From positions 30,811,088 to 30,875,087 of the forward strand of contig NC_052615.1 in the NCBI RefSeq assembly GCF_016545825.1: a stretch of 64,000 bases of DNA, written 5' to 3'. Positions 30,134-44,360 of this stretch are shown here, piece after piece. The stretch's first letter is position 1; each line of letters begins with the position of its first letter. The notes under the pieces were generated by a model. The model did no database searches. It worked only from the letters and a program-made list of their open reading frames with translations, and was not told where the DNA came from. The stretch comes from Eucalyptus grandis (taxonomy: Eukaryota; Streptophyta; Magnoliopsida; Myrtales; Myrtaceae). The position numbers were made by a program, and so were the translations under genes.

Positions 30134-33100
30134 CTACACTTCCTCCGAACCATTGTTGGTACTCTTCAAGATGTTATACTTGCAGAGTGGGCACGTAGCA
30201 TTTATGTATAGCCATTTATCTACACAGGTGCAATGAAAATGATGACGGCATGGAAGTTCCCTCAGATCGACCCCGTCATCGTAAGCCGAAAGGCAAATGC
30301 AACATTCCTACAGTTAGCAAAGACACCAATTTCAAATGTGCAGGAACACAATGGTGTTTCAGTGGGTTCTACGTTGACCGAGGGAAAGTTTCTAACATAT
30401 TGATATCTAATACTTTTATACCAATACTGATAGAAATTGCATCAGTTAATTTTGAAAAAATAAAGGGAAAAAAGAGATTCAGAGGAACTCAGGAGAAAAT
30501 TAGACTGCTTACTGCATCATCTTGCGATAGGTAATGTCCAGTGGGCGACTCTTTGGTGCCACATTCGGTCATCATGCCTCCAAGAGGTCCCTCCACATCA
30601 GAGATATGTTTCTCGCTGTCACCAATTTTCCGGAATTTGAACTTGGGCAGTTGCTCAATATCTTCTTTAGATGCTCCTTCCTGTATTGACAAGAAGTAGG
30701 AATATCAGCGCAAACATAATCCAAACTGCCTGCCAAAACCAAAACGCCAAAGATCTCTAAAGTACTAAAACATACACATGAAATCATCTACACAGTTCCT
30801 CATATGCATGAAATATGCATGGTTTCAACATCATGAATTGCATTCATCAATTAATAGGACACATAGGAAGAATACAAATAAAGATTCAATGCCACTCATC
30901 ATGCTCGGCTAGACAACGGAAGTCAATAACTTAGCCGGAATGGAGGATGGTAACGTGAGGATACTGGTTTTTCTAAGTCTGTTCGAGTATACACAAGGAA
31001 GATCCTGCTTCTCTAAGCTTATCTCTTTGCGCTTCTACCTGATCTATGCTACTCAACAAATTACCTGTATTGTTAGCAAATAATAGCTTTTATATCAGCT
31101 TGTACAGAGTTCCTGATAGCTCTCCTATGGAGTAGACTTTTTCTCTAGTAAAATTTATTAACAAGCAACAAAGGGATCTGTAGAACTCATCTAAAAAAGA
31201 GTACACTTCAAAGTTTGAATCATAAAAAACCACCAAAGAAGTACAAGCCTCAGAAAAACGTTAGGCAGAAGTATATTTTTATATCACCAAAATGACTCGA
31301 TCACAACATGAACCAGTGACATAAGACCGTGATTTCATCACACTGTAAAAGGGATCATAATCAAAACAGGCAGCATCCTGTTAAAGGGAGATAATTATTC
31401 GGCATAATCCTAAGGTGATGATAAGTCTGTAACATGATCCACACAAATACCTTGTGTCTCCTCATTCACCACTCCTCAACAACAACCTACCTGAAGTTTT
31501 TCCAGGAATTAATTAAACATATTGACATCATACTAAACACACATGACATATAAGGTACTGCAACTAACTACAGAATGACAATCCCCACCTAAATCCACAG
31601 AACTGAAAATTCAAAGAAGGAAACAAATTTTTCCCTTCTAAAGACCACAATAGTCCAATACTGGTGTATTAAGAATTATAGCTTGGGCGCACATGTTTAC
31701 GTTCAGCCTGAATATGCATAGAAAAATGTATAAAAGCGAACAATATCTGCTGGATTAGCTCGACATTGAAAATAGACTCAACTAGCTTATCATTGAATAT
31801 CTAACCAACTAGCTCAGCATTAATTCTCCAGGGGAAAAAGCATCAATTATTTCCTGTAAACTACCTGCTCATCGTCAGCATCTAACTTATGATGTTTCTC
31901 ATAGTTTTTCCATGAATTTGTTGATTATTGTAGCACCTTCCATGACATAGTTGCATCTAAATCGACAGCATCAAATGACAAGAACAACCCAATCCTCGTA
32001 AAGAGACATTTACCATGTCAATGATTATCACATCCTAAAAAGAACATTGCATCCTTCAATTACAACCCAAATGAAAAGAATAATTAGCGAAGGCAAGCCA
32101 AACTTTTTGAAACACAAGGCGTAAAGACTGAAGACACTCTGTAGGGCCTCTGCACCTCCAAAAGCTAGTTTCAGGTAGACAGCATGTGGGTACACGCCTT
32201 GCAGCAAATTTTCAAAAGAGGATAGAAACAACTGTGAAAGTCAGCTATATATGTCAGCCAACCAACCAATTCTGCAAGCAGTACCTTTTTTCCTTTTGGC
32301 CTTTAAGAAGATGGTAGATTATCACAGCATCACAAACTCTAATTACTCGTAAGTGGCAAATAATACTAGTTCCTGTTAGAGTTCCAACATTAAATTGCTA
32401 ATACAAAATGCCCAGCATGGTTGGGCATGTGACCTAGAAAGACGAGACATAGTGAAAAATCAAAAGGTCAAGAAATGAAATTCTTATCCCTAGCGAGAAT
32501 TGAGACGTACCTGGTCTGTCACAGCATAAAGAAGTGCAATAATACAGGGGAGGCAGCAACACACAGCTATGCCAATGACACATGCCAGGGCAACACAGAA
32601 GACTACAAAGAACACGTCGAACCCTAAAAAGATGATGCAAAGCCTGTGCATAACAAGATAGAAGAAAGTTAAATTTTCTCACTAGAGCTGTCGTTTGAAT
32701 CACAGCAACAAAAGAGTCAAGACGAACCAATATAGCTGAGGAGCATCATGTGCTAAAGTTTGGCCACCCGCTGAAACCCAGTAGAAACCAATGATCCACC
32801 AAATGAAGGAAAACATAGTGTTCGCTGATTCCAAATGCTTCGCTACACTACTGAAATTACATGAAAGGATGAGGAGTGTCAACAAAGCCCTGCAATATCA
32901 CACTAAAATAAAATGTACAAAGTGATCAACCAAGGGCACTTAGCAAGCAGAACATCTCGCACTATCTCCCTGAAAGCAACCAACTATGATCACATTCACC
33001 CATACGTTCGGACTTTATCCATAAGAGAGTAAATCAACCACTGGTCATTATATCATTGCACAGCAATGCAGTACCATAATCGGAACTAGATAGCAGCCTG

Positions 33101-34089
33101 ATACGCATAAGAAAACTATGTTTCGGTAGCAAAGGCATGATTTTTGCCTATAGTTCAACTTCAATCTTTTTTTTTCATGTGCTAATATGCAGATTTGAAA
33201 TTATGCTAATAACCCCCTATAATATTGATGATAGTCCAACTTCAAAACACCCAAGAAGGAAATCTAGCTCCATACTGCTCTACACTGCCCATCATTCGTT
33301 TCATTTCACGTACACTCTGTCAGCAAAAACATTGACATCAAACTAGCTGGCTAATAAAGAACAAAACCAGGAACAATTCTCAAAAATGAAAATCAAAACA
33401 CATAAATCAAGCTCAAAAAACCCAACTGAACATTGACACCAAAAAAAAAAAAAAATCCACCAACTACCTTCTTCCCTCCTCGCTAAACTGAGCCAACGAC
33501 ACGTACTCCCTCGACGAATCCCCTCGAGATCCCCCGGAATTCTCCTCCTCGAGGGAGCTATCGGATCGCGGCGACTGCTGGCGCAACCGCCACCGCCGCT
33601 GCCTCCTCCTGTACTCGTCCACCACGCAAGCCACGTGCAGAACACACTGCAAACCGTACCCCACGATCCAAACCCTCAGCGGCATCGTGGGGTTCTCGCC
33701 CCGGCTGACGATCAGGACCCCCACGGCCACCGCGACGAACGCGAAGTTCCAGAGCACGTCGAGCACCACCACGGGCTTCGAGTAGGCCCAGTCGCTCTGC
33801 CGCTCCTCGAGCTGCTCCGCCGCGGTCTCCCGGACCAGCATCGACGGCTCGCGCATCATCCGCCGGCTGCTGGCGCGGCGCAGGAACCGCGCCGCCTCGC
33901 GCAGGCCCTGGCCGCCGCCGGCGCCTGCCCCCCACGGCGGCCCCCCCCGGGGCGGCGCCCGGGGCTCGAGTTCGAGGGGTCGTCGCGGGAGCTGCCGGAG
34001 CGGGCCAGGAGCGGGGTGACGTCGACAGTAACGTCGTCGGACGATCGGGCCAGCGATTGGGCGGCGTTGCCGTTGGCGGTCGATGCCAT
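30134..34089 (-). CDS. RING-H2 membrane E3 ubiquitin ligase (At1g12760/At4g11680 type)
   Basis: Five exons on the minus strand: 34089-33468, 32850-32728, 32643-32511, 30680-30513, 30307-30134; about 406 aa. The N-terminus is acidic and Ser-rich ([12 protein letters not shown]). Residues about 95-150 carry [18 protein letters not shown] and two membrane segments; exons 2 and 3 add more ([35 protein letters not shown]). The C-terminal RING-H2 finger has Cys-x2-Cys, CRHHFHCTC and CPLC, ending shortly before the stop. Such proteins sit in endomembranes and transfer ubiquitin from E2 to substrates. One base is missing from the G8 run (plus-strand C run 33941-33948) in exon 1, shifting the frame; with nine G the conserved sequence continues, so a sequencing error is likely. 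It is head-to-head with RFC2. Confidence 0.85.
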
Positions 34090-35118
34090 CTTCTCCTCCT
34101 TCCTTCGTCTCGCAAGCTACGGAATCGGGGCGGCGTCTTCTCTCGGTTCTGGCGGGTACCCACTAAGCCATGGGAGGAGGAGAAGCGGAAAGTTGCGATC
34201 TTGGGCGGTGTAATCCTCCGAGGGATGAAGAGCGAGGAGAGAGATTGGATCACGGAATGGAGATTTGTCTCCGTGCCTCCCCTCTCTCCCTCTCTCTCCA
34301 TCGTTCTCTCTCTTCTGTCCGTTCGCGGGGGGTGACGTGTACGATGATGGAGAGGACAGCGTGGACGTCGACCGTCGACTGTGATGAACGCTCGGTGGCC
34401 CGAGAATAACCGCTCTGTACATGTCGCCCCTTGCGTCATTCCCTTTTTTTTTTTTTTTTTTTTTTTTTTCAATTCTTCTTTTTTGGGGACTCCTTTTGTT
34501 GGTGGGACAAAAATAATTTTCTCGAAACCGAGCAGTTTTTGTCGTCCGTAGGGCATGATTCGCAGCGTCCTCCGTTTCGTACCGTTCTCTTTTTCCCACG
34601 GATCTTTGAATAAGTTCTATGTATGGCACTCTCTTTTTTCTTTTGGGTCAAAATATGTACACCACTCGAACTGACGTGGAGTATGAATTCTTTTTCGAGC
34701 GTGCTGCTTTATGATGTGCCACGATAACGGATAGTTTAATAAGCACGATTTATTCGGAAGTAGAAATGAAATATTCTCGTCAACCAGAAATCATGACATC
34801 TAAAAGGCTGTCCATATGTTTTGGCGAATTTTTTTAATGAAATTCCACTTGGGGGTAAAATGGGCTAATCCAAAATTGAATTTTGGGCCGGCTTGATTCG
34901 GAACGGGATAGGAAATTCGGGGAGGTTCGGTTGGATTCGAGCTGAACCTTCTCGGGGGTCAAAACGTAATTTAACAGGAATTAGAGGGGCCAACAGCAAA
35001 TAACCAGAAGGAGAAGGACCTCCCGGCTTTTTGGTCTTTCTAAAGTTCTGCCGCGCCGGGTGTCCATTTTCCCTCCAAGTCTCAGAGCGAGAGAGAGAGA
35101 GAGAGAACGGCGGCGGAG
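34090..35118. promoter_or_regulatory. Shared divergent promoter, RING E3 / RFC2
   Basis: 1029 bp separate the two ATGs, which point away from each other. On the RFC2 side there is a TTGGGCC site II-like element (34885-34891) and a GA run in the leader (35091-35105). On the RING side the leader is CT-rich. A 28-T run near 34445 and a T-rich strip sit in the middle. Confidence 0.5.
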
Positions 35119-38100
35119 ATGGCTTCCTCCTCCTCCTCGTCCGGCGCCGGAGCGGGGCACTTCGACATGCCGTGGGTGGAGAAGTACCGGCCGAGCAAGG
35201 TCGCCGACATCGTGGGCAACGAGGACGCCGTCTCCAGGCTGCAGGTCATCGCTCGCGACGGCAACATGCCCAACCTCATCCTGTCCGTACGTCCCTCGCC
35301 TCCTCGCTTCTCTTCCGTTTCCCGCTCGAGTTTGCACTTGTTGCTTTTAGCTCGGATCTTTTCCTGCTGCGCGCGGCCCTAATTTCTCTCACTTTTCATG
35401 GTCTGTGGGCTGAGAACTGAGATGGGTAAATGCGGTGCTGTAGGTGCTTGTGAAAATTCCCGATGAAATCTGCCTTCTTGACCTCCTTTTAGTCTTCTTC
35501 GGATATCCTAGAATTGCCTTTCTGACTTGAAGTTCTGGGTCGGGTATTCGGCAAATGCACCTAGCGATTGGCAGTAGGTTGTTTAGTTAATAAAGGCGTC
35601 TTCTTTCAGTCGAGTGCTTTCTCCATGCCTGCTTAGGTCAGACAATAGGGCGTCGATTATCTGTTGGTTTGCAGAAGCTGGATTTTTCACTTCGGTTTTC
35701 CCTGCAATACCCTTGTGAAACGACATGGAAAGCTGTGATTTTTCGGTTGTGAAGTACTTGCGCATTGTGCTCTTCTTGCTCGTGAAGAATGCTCGTGATA
35801 TACTTCTGACTGCATCTCCATGTACTTTCAGGGTCCTCCTGGGACTGGTAAAACTACGAGTATACTGGCTCTTGCGCATGAACTACTTGGACCGAACTAT
35901 AAAGAGGCGGTGTTGGAGCTGAATGCATCTGATGATAGGCAAGGATTTGTACTTCAAGCCTGTAACATTTCGATCTGCTGCATCTGCTGCATCTGCCTGA
36001 AGTAATCTTCTCGTGACTTATTATTTATTCAGGGGAATAGACACTGTAAGGAACAAAATTAAGATGTTTGCCCAAAAGAAAGTAACTCTTCCTCCTGGGA
36101 GGCATAAGATAGTGATATTGGATGAAGCTGACAGGTATGACGTCTCACCTCATTGATAGCCATACCTTATTTAGCTGATTATTAGACTGATCATTCGATG
36201 ACTGTAGAAGTTTTTCTTTTATCCTATACTATGATCGTTTTCTTTTGTCTTATCATACTTCTTGGTTCTTTGTCTTGTTGCACTTATGAAGTTATAATTC
36301 TTATACATCTTGCATTTTTGGGTTGGTTATTGGGGGCACTTTTGCTTTGTGGCCAATTTCTTTTCAAAATCAGCATGACTTCTGGAGCACAACAGGCTTT
36401 GAGGCGGACAATGGAAATATATTCAAACACCACTCGCTTTGCTCTTGCATGCAATACATCTGCGAAGATCATTGAGCCTATTCAGAGTAGGTGTGCTCTT
36501 GTTCGCTTTTCGCGATTATCTGACCAAGAAATACTTGGGCGTCTTTTGGTGGTGATTGAAGCAGAAAAGGTAAATGTATTTCTTATGGATACTTGTCTCA
36601 ATCCTACATCTATAGATATGCTAAACTGATCAGTGCAGTGGAAGTTCAATATTATTAGTCTCTTAGTTCTTGGACTTGCCATAGTTTAGCCAAAGTGATT
36701 TTTCTTTTGATTACAGAAATGAAACCATCAAATACTTGCTTTTAACTTAAGATTAAATCTGAAAGTCTACTTTCCAAGCCAGGTAAACTGATAGATCTTT
36801 GTGGTTGGACATTCAAAACTCTACTGAGGTTTACTAGTTCCAATGCAACCTTTAAAGATGTTATCCTTTGAAGCTGGACAACGTGTTGAAGTGGAGGCTT
36901 TTTGTGGCTTAATCTGGACATTGAGATGCATATTGCATGTAGTCTAATCTCTTCGAGAACTTCTTCTATTTCGAATTTAAGGTGAATGCTCCCTACTTCA
37001 GGTTTAAAAGTGATTCCATGATCACAAGTTGCTTGAAGTCTCACTGAGAAAAGTCAACTGCACTTACTTTGTGGTTAGAAGCATGTGGACTGAGAATATT
37101 TGCAAACATATTAAACAGCTTCCTTCCAAGCTTTTACTACGGATAAAGGTATCAGAAGTCCTAAAATTTATTGTAAAAGTGCAATCAAGCTGTAAAAATT
37201 TCAAATAATGTAATCAAGTCCTGAAAATTTGCTAGAAAGTGCAATCAAGTATTTTGCTAACTATCTAATTTAAGTGATGGAAAATGCCAACTTGGCATTT
37301 TAAATATTTTCAAGGATGTTTGATGCTGCTGTGGTGTCAAATAGGCGTCACATCCATAAAAAAATGATGAGCACAAAAAAAAAAAAAGCAATATTAAAAG
37401 GAGCCAAAAATTAGAAGACAAAAAATAGAACTTGAAGAGAGAGATGCATGCAGTGGTGGGGTGTTTGAAAGGGTGGTCAACTTCGCCGTGAACCCTGGTG
37501 TCATGCAGGGGCAGCAAGTGCTGGTGGTGTGACCACTTGCCACCACCAAGTGGGGGTCTGCCAGTGGTCACATTCACGCTGCAGGGGCTTTGTGATGGAA
37601 AAACAACCTCCACCATGACCTCAAGCATGGCAGCTTCACAGTGAAGAAGACGAGCTCATCATCAATCTCCACAGATTGCTCGACCCCCTCCATCAATTTC
37701 AAATCGTTTCTTGATTTTCCTTTTGTTTTTCCTTGGAAAATCCTTACTTCAATTTTTTTTTTATCATTTCTGTTTCTTGCCATTTGCGCCAAGCTTTGAA
37801 TTCTTCTTTAAACAAATATTATTTCTCAAGACTGAACATTCCCATCAACTTCGATCATTTTCATCATCTTTCGCAAGTACAACAGTGAGAACTACTAGGA
37901 CATCAAGAAGCTTGAGCACAAGAGAGTGCCTCTCGAGGAAGACAACCACTGCACAAGCGCAGTGGCACCATCATTGATGAGTACATAAGCCACCGTGTGA
38001 ACCCTTGCACACAACAGTGCAGGGCCTTTCAGTGCTTGCCCAGATTTGGGCAGGGGCAAGCAGGCATGGCGAGGACAGTGACCATCGCCCTTGCCCTCGC

Positions 38101-39173
38101 CCTCGCCCTCGCCCGTGGTCGGGCAAGGGTCACCTATGCTCGTCGAGTTCCCAGTGAGAGTAGACAGCCCTCGCTGGCAAAGGCAGAGCGGTGGGACCGC
38201 TCTTCACATCCCTCCACCCTAACTTGCCACCCCCATCGAAGACCCCCTCCCCTCTCTCGAAGAACGCAGCCATCGGTCTTTAGTTTTCTTTTTGTATTTA
38301 AGTGTTCTTTCTACTCCTATTTTTTGGGCTTTTTTTAGGTGTGGCGGATAAGTCGATGCCATTTGGTCCGAAAAATATCTAAGAAAGTCACGGGAACATT
38401 GTTTGTTTGTCAAATGGACAGACCTGACTGATTGGATGGATTGTTAAGTTGGTCCTGTTGTGATTCCTCTTGCTTCAACGGTTACTTTGTTTGGTTATAA
38501 TTCCATCATCTTTTGTTTTTTAGCTGCTATTTTGGTGAATATATAATTTAATTGCAATGGTACTAAATGAAAGGTAGCCTATGTCCCCGAAGGCCTTGAG
38601 GCTATCATTTTCACTGCTGATGGTGACATGAGGCAGGCGCTTAATAACTTGCAAGCAACATACAGTGGGTTCCGGTTTGTCAACCAGGAAAACGTTTTCA
38701 AGGTTATAATATAACTCAAGAATTATGATATTTGTGACATCAGCCCCTGTCGAGAATTCATAAATAATTCATCATGCACTTGTTTTTCAGGTTTGTGATC
38801 AGCCACATCCATTGCATGTCAAGAATATCGTTCGCAATGTCCTAGATGGGAAGTTTGATGATGCTTGTGCTGGTCTGAAGCAACTTTATGATCTGGGCTA
38901 TTCCCCTACAGACATAATTACTACGCTTTTTCGTATCATAAAGAATTATGACATGGCTGAGTATCTGAAGCTGGAGTTCATGAAGGTCTCTCTTGTGCAG
39001 TTTAGTATTCCATCTATGCATGAAGATTCTTGGTTTCTTATACTATGCACTTTTGGATGCAGGAAACTGGCTTTGCGCATATGAGAATCTGTGATGGTGT
39101 TGGTTCATATCTTCAGTTATGCGGTCTTTTGGCTAAGCTAGCTGTGGTCCGTCAGACTGCTAAAGCAGCTTGA
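35119..39173 (+). CDS. RFC2: Replication factor C subunit 2 (clamp loader small subunit)
   Basis: Seven exons: 35119-35286, 35832-35938, 36033-36134, 36374-36569, 38574-38702, 38791-38985, 39063-39173; 335 aa, close to plant RFC2. AAA+ motifs: MPWVEKYRP box near residue 17, Walker A GPPGTGKT at 57-64 opening exon 2, Walker B ILDEAD at the end of exon 3, sensor-1 Asn in ACNTS (about 153) and the SRC Arg-finger motif at 164-166. The C-terminal collar follows ([13 protein letters not shown]). RFC loads the PCNA clamp onto primed DNA in the nucleus; this subunit corresponds to human RFC2/yeast Rfc4. Intron 2 uses a GC donor (GATAG|GCAAGG), required to keep the SDDRGID motif. Intron 4 is 2 kb and holds repeat DNA. 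Confidence 0.93.
37129..38340 (+). repeat. Repeat insertion inside RFC2 intron 4
   Basis: Starts GGATAAAGGTATCAGAAGTC and then AAAGTGCAATCAAG, TCTAATTTAAGTGATGG and CCAACTTGGCATTTT, matching the reverse complement of 3520-3755. It continues with GC-rich CCCTCG repeats (38090-38113) and ends before the intron resumes. No long coding domain. Confidence 0.5.
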
Positions 39174-39650
39174 GGATGTGGAGCTGCAACATCTCTGTAG
39201 CCGGGCTTGTCCTTCGCGACTCCTGTGAATGTAAGGATGCGTTTGATTTCATTATTAGGTGCCTGCAGATGAGGATTTGAAAGAGTGGTGTTAATTTACC
39301 TCCCCCGACTTAATGAGTTTTGAAACCCAGTGCATCTCTTGGTGATGCATAAGGTCCCCACTTAGTTGAAAGCATGGAGTAGGATTTTCTTCTGGAGACT
39401 TGTGGAACGGTTCTTGTACAAATGGCATCATCTCTTTGTTTTTCCCCAATTTGAAGTTTTTTGCAATTAGGGTTTTGATTCCCTTACAGATCATTGCCAT
39501 CCCTAAACTCATGGTGCGCACCTTGCACCATTTGGTCCTGGTTGAATTACGGGATGGTGTCTCTATTGACGGATTAGTACTTGACCTATAGCTACAAGGA
39601 TTATCTTCGTACATTGCAGAATCAGTACTCAAGTAGAAGTTACCAAATAT
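39174..39650. other. 3' UTR and flank of RFC2
   Basis: No gene; includes the RFC2 3' UTR. Small open frames on both strands lack domains. Confidence 0.4.
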
Positions 39651-40110
39651 GTGGAACGGGAATACATGAGCAACCTCTAATACGGTAGAGTGAACTCAAT
39701 TGTGGACCAGACTTGATTTGCAGTCCTTCAAACGGATGAAGTATTTCAATTCTCTCTAAGCTTTCATCTATGGAAAGTTCTGATTAATGTCATCGTTCAG
39801 TGTTCAGGGCATGAATAAGTGATACTGCATCCATTTCTATCAAGACGCATTGTCAATGGCTAATTTGAATTCGATCTCTTAAAGCTCATATTTCGGTCGC
39901 GAAAGCATTGGTAGGTTCTAATATATCAAGCAAATCATGCAATCCTGTTTCGATCACAGTCCCTTGGCAGACTGCGATAATCGTCGATTCTAGTTCATGT
40001 GGACAGTTGGACCCCGTTCCTTCCTGCTTAAGCTTAACCCAACCATCTCGTGGCTTGCTCGAGCGGTTGGTACATGGTATTCTCTGTAACAGGCCTTTCA
40101 TATGCCTCGG
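39650..40110 (-). pseudogene. RNase H remnant of a LINE-type element
   Basis: The minus strand reads PRDGWVKLK, then ATEI-ALRDRIQI and LIEMDAVSLIHALN with stops between, the pattern of the plant RVT_3-type RNase H at LINE C-termini. Heavily mutated. Confidence 0.45.
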
Positions 40111-40920
40111 ACGAGGTTTAGACTAACGCTTGGATTGGATTAGTTTGGATGTAGTGATTAGAAGGGAGAAGAAAAGAAGGAATGCATAATGATTAAATAC
40201 CATGTTATGTACCTAAAAAGAGATGCAATAATAGGGCATGAGGTAAATACATCAGTTTATTAATACACAAAGTCCTCCTAATCCTTCCATATTTAGAGTG
40301 ATTTGGAGAGATTTCAAATGTGCATAAATTTGACCGGGCTAGTTCCTCCTAGTATCTTTCTTTCCATCCAAACATGAATGTCTTTGGCATAGTGCAAATT
40401 GATAGGCTATGGCATCAAGTGGATAGTCTAATTGGTAAATGATTAATATCCTATGTAATTAACTTCGATTTTATAGTTTATGATTTAGTGTGCCAAAGTG
40501 CATTGAAATTGAACCCATGAACTAATAATAAATAAACTTGAATCGAACCTGTAAATGAATTATTTAAAATGGAATTTTGTTAATTTCCAGATTCTTTTCC
40601 ACAATACGTCATCTATATGCAATTTAGAGACATATAACGTAGGGGTATATCCTATAAAGTTTATCGGAAAATTAAAGTATTCCTACCTCGCTTCCAAAAC
40701 ATATCAAATCTCTGTCGCTCCTACTAGGAGCAAAATTGACACTTTGACGATTTCAAAAGATGATATCACATCTGTTTAACTTAAATTCACCTTGCTATCT
40801 TTGTTATTAGAAATTTCATCTATACCTAAAATAATAAAAATGCAAGTAACTGAACACGTCTAATTAATCGACCCATCGAAAAAATGTCCAATTCAAGTTC
40901 GGATTGAATTCAAGACGAGT
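40111..40920. other. Intergenic AT-rich DNA
   Basis: Nothing recognised between the RNase H remnant and the eL24 promoter. Confidence 0.4.
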
Positions 40921-40923
40921 GGG

Positions 40924-41070
40924 TGGGCCGAATCACGTCTTGGGGAGGTCGCCCAAACGGGCCCAATTCGCCGGGATCATCGAGCGACGGCGTCGTTTCA
41001 TCGGGAACGAACCTCGAGTCTCCTGCTTGGGGGATTGCATTTAAAGCTGGCGCATTGGGAATTAGGGTTT
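40924..41070 (+). promoter_or_regulatory. eL24 promoter: site II elements and telo-box
   Basis: TGGGCC at 40924-40929, its complement GGGCCCA at 40959-40965, and TTAGGGTTT (telo-box, AAACCCTAA on the other strand) at 41062-41070, 60 bp before the ATG. Site II plus telo-box is the known signature of plant ribosomal-protein promoters active in dividing cells. Confidence 0.65.
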
Positions 41071-41129
41071 CTCCATTTTCAGAGGACGCGCCGAGACCCC
41101 AAGCTCCAGCCAGCCTCCCTCCGCTCGCC

Positions 41130-42663
<1,534 letters not shown>

Positions 42664-43610
42664 ATTCGTTTGCCCTGCTTTCTTGTAATCCAGTACCATC
42701 CGGCGTCTACAGTTTAGATAATTTGTTTCAATTTCTGTTTGGATCAACTCACATATTTTACTGAGGATCTTTTGTCAGATTCAGTTTGATTTTGTTTAAT
42801 GCATATCAGTTCGGAGTTTGTTGATCACGCTGTGCGCTTTTACAATTCCACATCCTATAAGCAGTTGGCAATTCGGTTCCGGTTCTGATGACTACATGGG
42901 ATCTTTTACATAAGTTTCTCCTTAATTTCTTTTGAGAACTAGAGCTGTCTTTGTGCAGAAGATTGTTTTGCCCGTTGTATGTGAATCGGGTTTTTTGTGT
43001 GACGATGAATGAGCAGTGCCATCACTTTGCTAATCGTGTCGTGAGGGAAGTATGTACCTTTTGTGAATACTTCTCTCAAAATTTTACTTGAGTTCTTGCA
43101 AAGTAGTATATGTTGGAAAAGGCCTAGCTGTTTTATGATGGCTGCGGTTATTTCTTGTTCCTTTTTTCCCCTTCAAATTTGGTCTGTGAATCAATTATCT
43201 TGCATTTAAAAGATTAAGGCCACTTTCGAAATTTGGACTTCTCAAGGAATGGTACGTGTTCTTGGATATGTATTGGCAACTTTACTAGAAGAAAGCAATC
43301 TGCATTTGCACTTTGGAAATGGGAAATGGTTGATTTGTTGTTTGTTCGAGTCTTATCAATCCTTACCAACTGTGAAATGGCGAGTCAGGCTCGGGGCGAA
43401 AGTTACATAGCCGGACGGACAGATGATTGTCTTGAATCAAGCGCAAGCCTTCGACATCTTCGAACTAATCGAGGGCGGAGCAACTTGTTTAGTTCCTAGT
43501 TTCAGCTTATGTCAGTTGGTCCTTCCTAGCACCATTTCCAGACCCAATTAGGCGCGTTTTAGCTGGCCAAAAGAGCCAATTGATTTTGTGCATTCATGCG
43601 TTTCGGCTTT
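42664..43610. other. 3' flank of eL24
   Basis: eL24 3' UTR followed by sequence without recognisable gene. Confidence 0.4.
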
Positions 43611-43611
43611 A

Positions 43612-43760
43612 GAAAGTGCCTCTAAGTTAGCACAGTCGGGATTTTCGATTCAGGAATCAGAAGGTCACGCATTTGAATTTCATTAATTATGTGCAAATTG
43701 CTTTGGGGTGCAGACCAAAAGCATAGATATGTAAAACGGTCCACTTCATGGGCTTCCAGT
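43612..43760 (+). mobile_element. Possible tRNA-derived SINE
   Basis: AAGTTAGCACAGTCGGG resembles a tRNA A box (TAGCTCAGTCGG) and, about 35 bp on, AAGGTCACGCATTTGAATTTC resembles a B box with its GGTTCGAATCC-type core. An unrelated body follows, as in plant SINEs. No clear tail or target duplication. Confidence 0.4.
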
Positions 43761-43892
43761 TACTCAAGTCTCCACGCTCGTGAATTAGAATTACAAAAAG
43801 AAAACGTCTCTTATGTGTAGAAGCATAAGATTGCGAAAAGACAGCAAATATGACATCCTTCTTTGTGGTGTACGCGCCTGTGTGCTCGTAAT

Positions 43893-43914
43893 AGAGAGAG
43901 AGAGAGAGAGAGAG
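43893..43914. repeat. (GA)11 microsatellite
   Basis: Perfect AG dinucleotide run between ATAGAG and GTAACC. Confidence 0.9.
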
Positions 43915-44070
43915 GTAACCTTCTTATAGATCATTGAAGTGAATGATGACGAGGCATTTGGTGGTTGTTCTCATTACATTTTTTTTTTTTTTATTTGGGT
44001 GAAGAAAAAAAAATGAGTTATTTTGAAAAATGAGTGTGTCCGTTTCGTAAAAATGTTCTCATTACATTTA

Positions 44071-44316
44071 TGGTATGTTTGTTTCGTAAAAATGAGTTAT
44101 TTTGAAAAAAAAAATTCCCTAAATAATTGTTTGAATCACTTTTAAAAATAGGATAACGGAAAATATTTTCATCATCCACAAAATATATTTAGACATAAAT
44201 TGTTGTCAATAATAATAACATTTTTCATTGATTAATAATTTCAAATTATCTAAGCAATTTTTTTTTTTTTAAAGAAGATATCCAAATCATTAAATTTTCG
44301 TAAAACAAACGATACC
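44071..44316. mobile_element. Short MITE, TTA target site
   Basis: TGGTATGTTTGTTTCGTAAAA at the left end and, reverse-complemented, GGTATCGTTTGTTTTACGAAA at the right form imperfect terminal inverted repeats of about 20 bp, flanked by TTA on both sides (44068-44070 and 44317-44319), as in Tourist-like elements. The internal DNA is AT-rich and non-coding. A partial copy of the left end lies just upstream (GTTTCGTAAAAATG, 44042-44055). Confidence 0.55.
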
Positions 44317-44360
44317 TTAATTTTTGGGCTAATTTCATGCTAGTAAACAAGCTTCAAATG

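Noticed and set aside
37257..37977. Open frames inside RFC2 intron 4
   Set aside because: They lie in repeat DNA inside a spliced intron and show no protein motif.
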